Source of the DNA: Nitrospirota bacterium | Lineage (GTDB): Bacteria; Nitrospirota_A; Leptospirillia; Leptospirillales; Leptospirillaceae | Reading direction: 5' to 3' | NCBI GenBank assembly: GCA_021838765.1 | Contig: JAKCCY010000011.1 | Coordinates: 1-39,752 of the forward strand | DNA: 39,752 bases | Part shown: positions 33,635 through 39,752 of the stretch, in pieces | Position numbering within the stretch: the stretch's first letter is position 1 | How the letters are laid out: every line of letters starts with the position of its first letter | Position numbers and translations under genes: made by a program | The notes under the pieces: generated by a model | The model's database searches: none | What the model was told of the DNA's origin: nothing | The model's input: only the letters and a program-made list of their open reading frames with translations

Positions 33635-34705
33635 CTATTCTGCAATCCGGCGAGGAGTGAAATCCTCCGCTTCTGCAAGTTCAATATCGGTTTCTTTGGC
33701 AAAAGAGCGCCCTGACCCGCCAAAATCGGTCCCCGCTTCCTGCACCCGATGAAGATTTGATTTCTTCAATATCGCTCCCTGGAACAGCGCCCCGGAGAGA
33801 TTGGCATGTGAAAAGTCGGAAAAAGAAAGATCCGCTCCGGAAAAGTTGGCATGTGAACAGTCGGCGCGTGTTAAGGGGCAATAGGTGAGGTCGGCTCCGG
33901 AAAAATCGGCGTCGACCATGATGGCTCCCTGGAACGATGCCATGCGGAAGCAGCCATTCCGGCTTGAAACATTTTTGAGAACGGTTTCGGACAGAAGGGC
34001 TTTTTCGGCGATCGCCTTGTCGAATACCGCCCCCGAGAGGTCCGATTGATGAAAATTTGCAAGGGAAAGATTGGAGCCGACCCATCGGGTCATGGAAAGA
34101 TCGCTTTCGCTGGCCTGAATCATGGGGAGGTGCATCCCGGAAAAATCGAGTCCCCGAAGAATGGCTTTCACGAAGATCGGGTTCTGAAAAATCGTTTCCG
34201 AGAAACGGGCCCGGGAGAGATCCGGACTCACAAAGACTGTTTTGATCATTTTGGCCCGGGAAAAATTTGTTTTCCCAAACTGGACGTTCACAAAGCTCGC
34301 TTTTTCAAGATTGGTGCCTTCAAAGGTTGTTTCGTCAAGACTCCCTTTGACCCAGGAAGACTTTGTGAGGTTGGATGCGGAAAAACAGCAGCCCTGTGCG
34401 TTGGATTCGACCCATCGGGAGTTGGCTCCTGAGACCTTCTCGAAATTGTTCCCTTCAAGATGGCAGTTGAGAAAGCTCGACCGGTCGAGCCGGGCGGCTT
34501 TCCAGACGGAGCCGGAGAACGTGCACTCATTGAAAACAGCGTTTTCAAGATGGCTTTCGGAAAAATTGGTTCCATCGGCGATGATCTTCAGGAAGATTCC
34601 GCGGGAAAGATTCTTCCCGGAAAAGTCCATCCCCGACAGGTCGTCTCCCTCGATCGGTTCTCCGTATTCGATTTTCTTGACGATGTCTTCCAGGTTCTGG
34701 GGCAT
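33635..34705 (-). CDS. Pentapeptide-repeat protein, T6SS-associated
   Basis: A 356-residue protein made almost entirely of pentapeptide repeats of the A(D/N)(L/F)xx type from about residue 20 to 330 (for example DLSGMDFSGKNLS and ADFSGADLTY). These form a right-handed quadrilateral beta-helix. A short non-repeat tail rich in acidic residues ends the protein. The ATG at 34705 lies 2 nt after the stop of the preceding DUF2169 gene and has AAGGA upstream; the frame runs to 34756, but that would overlap the upstream gene. It may be an adaptor, a spike element or the immunity/cargo partner of the module; nothing in the sequence decides between these. Confidence 0.85.
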   Translation of the reverse strand: MPQNLEDIVKKIEYGEPIEGDDLSGMDFSGKNLSRGIFLKIIADGTNFSESHLENAVFNECTFSGSVWKAARLDRSSFLNCHLEGNNFEKVSGANSRWVESNAQGCCFSASNLTKSSWVKGSLDETTFEGTNLEKASFVNVQFGKTNFSRAKMIKTVFVSPDLSRARFSETIFQNPIFVKAILRGLDFSGMHLPMIQASESDLSMTRWVGSNLSLANFHQSDLSGAVFDKAIAEKALLSETVLKNVSSRNGCFRMASFQGAIMVDADFSGADLTYCPLTRADCSHANFSGADLSFSDFSHANLSGALFQGAILKKSNLHRVQEAGTDFGGSGRSFAKETDIELAEAEDFTPRRIAE

Positions 34706-34707
34706 GC

Positions 34708-37515
34708 TTATCCTTGTCTTCTTAGAGTCGTTTTTCCGGTCAGCGCATGGTCCCATCGGGTACTGTCATCGATATGGGCTCCCGTGAATCCCGCCTTGTA
34801 CAGGGAGGAGTGGCTGAAATCGGCAAACAGGAGATTGGCTTTGACAAAAATGGCCTGCCTGAAATCCGTTCCCCTCGCGTCGACATAACGCAGATCGGTT
34901 TTCTGAAAACGGGCCGAGATCGCCCGGCTTCCGGAGATTTTCGCGTGTTGCCAGTTGCCCTCCGATCCGTCTAGTGCGTTCAGGGCCGATTCGCAAAAAT
35001 CGGACTCAGACAGATCCACCCCCCGAAGGTTGGCTCCGGTGAGATCCGCTCCGCGGAAGCTTGAGCGGGAAAAGTCCAGACATTGGGGGAATGAGGTCTT
35101 GTGAAGAGTGGCCTGGTCGAAACGGCTTTCCGGTCCGTTGCAGTCCAGAAAGGTTGCCTGTGAGAGAATGCTTCCGGAAAAACAGCCACGGTGAAAATCG
35201 ATTTTCATAAAAAGAGTCTTTTCAAAGCGGGAGCCAGAAAAATTGGCCTCATCGAAAAACAGACGATCCGGATCACCTTCCGGATGCGGTTTAGATCCGG
35301 AAGAAGTGGGCATTCCCTTGATCCTCATGAAACGGGTGCGGGAAAGATCGCAGTTTTGAAGCTTTGAACGGATGAAGGACACATTGGAAAGATCGGCCTT
35401 TTCGAAACGGCTCTCCAAAAGGGCACAGTCGTCCATCACCGCTCCGGACAGGATGGCTTCATGGAATGTTATTTGGGTTCCCGTGGAAAACGAGAGATCC
35501 GAACAGCCGAGATTGGCGCCGGAAAAATCCGCCCGGTCGAGTTTTGATCCGGAAAAATTGGCATGGGCGGTCCAGGTCCCGGAAAAAACGGAATCGGAGA
35601 GATTCGAGCCTGATAAATTGCAGCCGATAAGATCCGATCCCGAAAAGTCGCACTTCGACAGATCGAGTCCGGAAAGATCGCTTCCGCGAAGTTCCCAATC
35701 CCGGAAGTCCCGGCTAGTCACCAGTCGTTCGGTGACCATTGCCCGTTTTTCCCGGGCCTTCGCCTGATCCGGTGGAGGAGGCGCATAGATGTGTATGGTC
35801 CGGACGAGTTGTTCTGTCAACTTTTTTATGGCGTCCAGTTTTTCCTGACTGATGGCGAATCCGGATATTCTTCCGTCAAGCTTTCCCGTGGTCTCCTGGC
35901 TTTCAGGGTGAGTTTGAGAGACGGATTCAACGACTTTCCTGATGTTCCCTTTGAGGGATTCGGCGGAAAATTTTTTCTGAATCTCGCTTTTGAAGGGTGC
36001 CTGGGGAGGGTTGGGGTGAAGCAGTTCCTCTCGGCTGATCTTCTTTTTTTGAAGAAGATCGTCGGGAATCCGGGCGAGCGCTTCCCGGACCTTGCTGTCG
36101 ATCTGACGGTTGAGACTTTCCATGTCTGGACGATTGGCGAGAGCCTCATCGAGTACCTCAAGTGGGCTTTTGACCGGGGCGCTCCCAATCGCGCTTCTCA
36201 TTTCTTCGAGTTTCAGTTTTTTGGAGGCAAGCCCTTTGGAAATTTTTTCGTCAGCGGAAACATTTCCTTCGATTTGAGTGTCCGACAAAAGTGTCTGTAG
36301 TGCCCCAGAGGTTTTCTCCTGTTGTTCCTGGGCCTGGTCTATTTTTCGAAGGGCGATCTTCTTTCGTCGTTCGGCCGATTCATTGGAGAGTCCCGAGATC
36401 TGGTACCGGACATCTGCTGAGTTCGCCTGCGGATCTTTTTCAAGGCGAACAGGGAGAAGGGGCGCGTCTCCGTAAAGGGAGAGATCTTTGGGATCCCGGG
36501 CTTCACGCCGGTTCCTGAACTGAAGGTAGTGTTCCGGTAAGCGCATGTCCTGTGGATCTTCCGCCGCCAGAAGAATGGATTTCACCTCGGATGCATCGTC
36601 GGTGGAAATGGGCATGGAGCCCCGGTGCACGATTACCCCGATTCCAAGATGGGGAAAGAGCCACACGGTTTCAGGATGCATCGCCACCTCGACAAAGGAT
36701 TCTCCGGTATTGTCCATCCGGGTGACGAAGCTCTTGAGAAGAATCCGGGGAAGGGTTCCTTCCTGACGCTCGGAAATCGGGCTCAGCCCCTCTAGCGCAA
36801 ACTCTTCGCCCCCTTTCCAGAAGTCAGAAGAAAGCCACTGGTCAGGGAGAGCCTGGTTGTACAAGGTCCAGTCGGCATTGGCAGGAAGAGAGGGTGGATC
36901 TTTCCCGATCTCCCCCGTTTGATAGGATCCGGCTTTTGAAATTCTGATTGGACAAGAGAGATCGAGTGCGGCCAAAGTGTCCGGATCCGGTCGGTCATCG
37001 GGCGATTCCACAGGCGCGAATGGGGACTCGATGTTGGGAAGAGGCGTCGGATCGGCCCCTTTTTCGATGACAAACCCTTTTCCTTTTGGATTTTGAAGAG
37101 ATCCCGGGCCCCCGAATGACCTCGATAAATCAACGGGCATCTCGATGAATGGTTGTGCCTCAGATTTCCGCCACCCGCTAGCTCCCCGTTCCCAATGACG
37201 GTCTCCATGAACATCCAGGGATTTGGAAATGGGCCCCACCCGAACAGAAATACGGCGATAGGCGGTCGGTTTCCCGTCGGAGGAAAAGGCCCGGGCGCAG
37301 AAGAGCACCTCTCCCCGATCTTTTGGGATCCCCTCGTCCCAGACGCCGCCCTCCGGAAGTTCCGGTACGACCTTCTGCCACATTGTTTGTTCCGTCAGTG
37401 GATGCTCCGGAGAACTGAAGGGAAAACAGACCAGACCGGTCAAGGCCAGCCGGTTCCCGTTCCTTCGGTAGGTCCTCCAGAGGAATCCCAGTAGTTGCGG
37501 TTTGATAATCTTCAT
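34708..37515 (-). CDS. DUF2169 and pentapeptide-repeat fusion protein
   Basis: A 935-residue fusion. Residues about 1-330 form a DUF2169 domain (GLVCFPFSSP, the RGEVLFCARAF region, and DLSRSFGGPGSLQNPKGKGF). A helical, charged linker follows (about 380-590). About 60 pentapeptide repeats fill residues 605-925 (DLSGLDLSKCDFSGSDL and similar). DUF2169 proteins occur next to DUF4150/PAAR-like genes in T6SS clusters and are thought to help load effectors or spike tips. Fusion to a long beta-helix would give a rigid rod. It follows the octad-repeat gene by 87 bp. No signal peptide or catalytic motif is visible. Confidence 0.85.
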   Translation of the reverse strand: MKIIKPQLLGFLWRTYRRNGNRLALTGLVCFPFSSPEHPLTEQTMWQKVVPELPEGGVWDEGIPKDRGEVLFCARAFSSDGKPTAYRRISVRVGPISKSLDVHGDRHWERGASGWRKSEAQPFIEMPVDLSRSFGGPGSLQNPKGKGFVIEKGADPTPLPNIESPFAPVESPDDRPDPDTLAALDLSCPIRISKAGSYQTGEIGKDPPSLPANADWTLYNQALPDQWLSSDFWKGGEEFALEGLSPISERQEGTLPRILLKSFVTRMDNTGESFVEVAMHPETVWLFPHLGIGVIVHRGSMPISTDDASEVKSILLAAEDPQDMRLPEHYLQFRNRREARDPKDLSLYGDAPLLPVRLEKDPQANSADVRYQISGLSNESAERRKKIALRKIDQAQEQQEKTSGALQTLLSDTQIEGNVSADEKISKGLASKKLKLEEMRSAIGSAPVKSPLEVLDEALANRPDMESLNRQIDSKVREALARIPDDLLQKKKISREELLHPNPPQAPFKSEIQKKFSAESLKGNIRKVVESVSQTHPESQETTGKLDGRISGFAISQEKLDAIKKLTEQLVRTIHIYAPPPPDQAKAREKRAMVTERLVTSRDFRDWELRGSDLSGLDLSKCDFSGSDLIGCNLSGSNLSDSVFSGTWTAHANFSGSKLDRADFSGANLGCSDLSFSTGTQITFHEAILSGAVMDDCALLESRFEKADLSNVSFIRSKLQNCDLSRTRFMRIKGMPTSSGSKPHPEGDPDRLFFDEANFSGSRFEKTLFMKIDFHRGCFSGSILSQATFLDCNGPESRFDQATLHKTSFPQCLDFSRSSFRGADLTGANLRGVDLSESDFCESALNALDGSEGNWQHAKISGSRAISARFQKTDLRYVDARGTDFRQAIFVKANLLFADFSHSSLYKAGFTGAHIDDSTRWDHALTGKTTLRRQG

Positions 37516-37602
37516 GAACAGCTTGACTCCGTTTTTCTCTATATGTTGAAAATCTGGCTTTAAACCAGAATCCTCACCAATGAAAAGAGTGCGTGGAAAA
37601 CA

Positions 37603-38439
37603 TCACGTAATAATGTGCATGTCGGCAGTGGATAAATTCATCTGCATAATACAGATTGCTGCGTTAGCTTCCATGATGTCCGTGATGCAGGTCTTGAGCC
37701 TGACCTGAATGTTTTCTATGCTTGCCTCTACTTCTTTGCTTTCAAAGGGTGCATATCCATTTGTATAGGCTAAATTGAGGGTGAATTGACCTCCAATATA
37801 GGTTTCCAGGTCCACTCCAATGGTGATGTTTTCCATTGCTCCGAGGGTGAAGTTGAAGTTGTTGCCCAGATAATCCTGGTTGGAGTTGCCCACAACAACC
37901 TGATTGAGTCCCCCCATAATGATAGTGTTGCTTGAATCTTCCACGATGGATGTCTGGTTTCCCTGTCCCCATGAGTACTGATTCCCCCAGGTATAGCTGG
38001 CTTGATTCCCATGGGTGTAATTGGTCTGATCCCCATTGGTATTGTTCGTGACATTCCCCTGATTGTTGTTTGTCGTATTGAATCCGACATTCGATTCCAA
38101 GTTCCCGTTAGGGCAATTGACAATGACGTCCCCGTTGGCGCTGGTTAGATAAATACTTCCAATGCCCGATCCATTTTCGAACCCGTTTCCTCCTCCTCCG
38201 TTCCCGGAATTGATAATCGCTCCTCCATTTTGGCCGGAGATGTAGAAATTGCCTTCATTTGCGGGTGGGTTTCCGGTTGTGGCCGTGATCGCAGCAGGAG
38301 TCTCTTCTGTACCGGGGGAACTCTGCCCGGCAGCAATGTAAACTCCCTTTCCGGCATCCAGTACGATAAAGTTGGGGCTGATCTGCGAAATGCCGGCTAG
38401 TGTGTTGACGCTGTCGGGTGTAATGTCTGAATCGGCCAT
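37603..38439 (-). CDS. Free-standing octad-repeat protein, VgrG/gp5 needle-like
   Basis: A 278-residue protein I cannot assign to a named family. Residues 128-223 consist of twelve consecutive 8-residue units without a break, and glycine opens eleven of them (positions 128, 136, 144, 152, 160, 176, 184, 192, 200, 208 and 216; 168 is Asp). Examples are GNQASYTW, GNQTSIVE and GNNFNFTL. Eight-residue repeats of this type build the triple-stranded beta-helix of T4 gp5 and of VgrG tips. The N-terminal third is Gly/Asn-rich, and the last 45 residues are helical with two cysteines. It has its own GGAGG Shine-Dalgarno sequence 6 nt from the ATG and lies 78 bp after vgrG. The composition is Asn-rich, unlike its neighbours. 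It is likely a needle extension, tip or cargo carrier of the spike. Confidence 0.7.
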   Translation of the reverse strand: MADSDITPDSVNTLAGISQISPNFIVLDAGKGVYIAAGQSSPGTEETPAAITATTGNPPANEGNFYISGQNGGAIINSGNGGGGNGFENGSGIGSIYLTSANGDVIVNCPNGNLESNVGFNTTNNNQGNVTNNTNGDQTNYTHGNQASYTWGNQYSWGQGNQTSIVEDSSNTIIMGGLNQVVVGNSNQDYLGNNFNFTLGAMENITIGVDLETYIGGQFTLNLAYTNGYAPFESKEVEASIENIQVRLKTCITDIMEANAAICIMQMNLSTADMHIIT

Positions 38440-38517
38440 GTCAATCCTCCAGTGTTTGTTTGTGAGGACTTCGGAAGAAGTCTTTTGTGGTTTTCTGAAA
38501 ACGGGTGTATGGAGAAA

Positions 38518-39752
38518 TTATGTGAACCCCTCGTCGTTGATGGAAATAATGTTCCCACCGATCGACCGGATTATGTTGATTCCCGGATTTTTGTTCGTGA
38601 TCAGACTTCTGTGCTCGGAGTTGTGTACCGCCCCGAGAATCACCGGCTGGTCCGGATCTCCTCCGAGAAAGGCCACCATGACTTCAGTCTCCTTGTGCAG
38701 GGGAAAGTGCATCCCATTGTTGTCGCCTGCCAACGGGGTGGCCATCCGGATCCACCCCGAATTTTTCTGGGATCGCTTTTTCTGGAAAATGAACGGAAAG
38801 CGGACCTTATACTCTCCGTATTCGTTCAGCTCGGCAAAGAGCCCCGAGCCTTCCGCTTCGATGATGGCGTTGACGATTCCAGAAATCCTGGGCCAGGGAG
38901 TGGTTCTCTGGGCCCGAAACGTCACATCGGAGGGAACCGCGCCAAATGTGGCTTCGTAATGTGTCTGTCGCTGCTCTTTTGGCGATTGGGCGTCGAACCC
39001 GGCCGTGAGAAAAGCCGCCTGGGAGCCCTTGTGGACGACTGAGGTAACGAAGAAGGTCCCATTGTGATCGTTCCTGAAATGGTGCTTTACGTGAACGGTC
39101 GTGGCAACGCGGATTCCGGTTGCGGTGGTTTTCCCTTCGTATGTCCGTTCCCGGGCTTTATGAATTTCCGAAAGAACCGCCGCCTGTCTCTGTGCTTCGG
39201 CGTTTGTTCTCATGTTTTCCCCGAACGCCTGTACTGTCCCCTTCCCCCGACTGTCGAGAATCCGGTTTTCTTCGATCTCGAGATTGGCTTTTCGATAGTT
39301 GAAATCCGAAACGACAACCCGATGGGGGACTGGCACGACACGAAGGGACCATTCCTGAAGCGAATCATCGGAAAAACCCACATCGAGTTCAGCTGATGGC
39401 CTGTAGGAGAGCGACTTGTTCCATGCGGGCTTGTAAGACGGATGGTCAAAAAGGACAAGCCTGTCTTTTTTGTCTTCATGGTCGAAATAGTAGGTGATGC
39501 CTTCCCGTTCGGCCCAGCGGTCGATAAAGGACATGCCGGATTCCTCGAACTGGCAGACGAATGACCGGCCCCGATAGGATTCCCGCATCCGGAGGGAATA
39601 ATCCTGGGACGAAAATCCCTCTCCCTTCAACACATCTTCCAGAATGTCGGGGATGCCTTTCTCCGAGGTGAAGACCTCGGAGATCCTGGAGCGGGTCAGA
39701 ATGTGGGCTCTGGGGACCAGAACGGCTTCGTAGAAGGTGTAGGGGGTCGCCT
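38518..39752 (-). CDS. tssI: VgrG (TssI) spike protein, 5' end outside the window
   Basis: The C-terminal 411 codons of the T6SS spike trimer protein; the frame stays open to the right edge (YTFYEAVLVPRAHILTRSR), so the N-terminus lies beyond. The gp27-like part includes MSFIDRWAEREGITYYFDHE. The gp5-like OB fold is marked by GEYKVRFPFIF, SGWIRMATPLAGDNNGMHFPLH and VMVAFLGGDPDQPVILGAVHNSEH, all classic VgrG signatures. The protein ends at GGNIISINDEGFT, just where the C-terminal beta-helix usually starts. The needle is therefore missing from this polypeptide, and the next gene appears to encode one. No effector domain is attached. Confidence 0.93.
   Translation of the reverse strand, partial: ATPYTFYEAVLVPRAHILTRSRISEVFTSEKGIPDILEDVLKGEGFSSQDYSLRMRESYRGRSFVCQFEESGMSFIDRWAEREGITYYFDHEDKKDRLVLFDHPSYKPAWNKSLSYRPSAELDVGFSDDSLQEWSLRVVPVPHRVVVSDFNYRKANLEIEENRILDSRGKGTVQAFGENMRTNAEAQRQAAVLSEIHKARERTYEGKTTATGIRVATTVHVKHHFRNDHNGTFFVTSVVHKGSQAAFLTAGFDAQSPKEQRQTHYEATFGAVPSDVTFRAQRTTPWPRISGIVNAIIEAEGSGLFAELNEYGEYKVRFPFIFQKKRSQKNSGWIRMATPLAGDNNGMHFPLHKETEVMVAFLGGDPDQPVILGAVHNSEHRSLITNKNPGINIIRSIGGNIISINDEGFT

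Noticed and set aside
33635..37515. Pentapeptide-rich region as a DNA repeat array or CRISPR
   Set aside because: The periodicity is explained by protein-level pentapeptide repeats; there are no identical DNA repeats with unique spacers.
37553..37569. Near-palindrome TCTGGCTTTAAACCAGA between the octad-repeat gene and the DUF2169 gene
   Set aside because: The stem is short with almost no loop and no T-run, and the genes on both sides appear to belong to one operon, so a terminator call is not supported.

Overview
The window looks like part of the chromosome of a moderately GC-rich, non-enteric Gram-negative bacterium. The combination of a DSF synthase, a DUF5069 protein, cyclic-di-GMP and phosphorelay proteins, a multihaem c-type cytochrome and a type VI secretion system (T6SS) suggests a Leptospirillum-like member of the Nitrospirota. 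That assignment is an inference from gene content and was not tested. No rRNA, tRNA, CRISPR array or insertion sequence was seen.

Left part (1-9050). An AT-rich control region precedes rpfF, which encodes a crotonase-fold DSF synthase. A convergent patatin-like lipase follows. Next comes a plus-strand signalling block: a CHASE3-PAS histidine kinase, a translationally coupled Rcp1-type response regulator, and a receiver-PAS protein with no output domain. A gene-poor stretch of about 600 bp leads to an exported cytochrome with five haem-binding motifs. It appears to fuse a three-haem alcohol-dehydrogenase-type cytochrome with a TsdA-like two-haem thiosulfate dehydrogenase module.

Middle part (9050-23850). 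In order these are: a large membrane GAF-GGDEF-EAL protein with a CZB-like tail and an apparently dead EAL domain; a DUF5069 protein; a beta-hydroxyacid dehydrogenase; a very acidic 84-residue protein; and an MFS transporter. Then two large related regulators (BTAD-like, cyclase-like and AAA/STAND ATPase modules) lie on either side of a RhuM-Fic protein. Upstream of the first regulator are three direct repeats at exact 11-bp spacing, which resembles an OmpR/SARP-type operator.

Right part (23881-39752). One minus-strand T6SS operon is read from the right edge leftward: vgrG/tssI (5' end outside the window), a free-standing octad-repeat spike-like protein, a DUF2169-pentapeptide protein, a second pentapeptide protein, DUF3540, DUF4150/PAAR-like, tssJ, tssK, tssL, tssM, tssA, and a small protein resembling the cytoplasmic domain of GspF/PilC. 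The sheath, tail-tube, baseplate and ClpV genes (tssB, C, D, E, F, G, H) are not in the window. The left half of the operon encodes the membrane complex and TssA; the right half encodes the spike and its probable loading module.

The most interesting feature is the split spike. VgrG stops just where its C-terminal beta-helix would begin, and the next gene encodes twelve consecutive 8-residue units in perfect register, the repeat length of T4 gp5 and VgrG needles.
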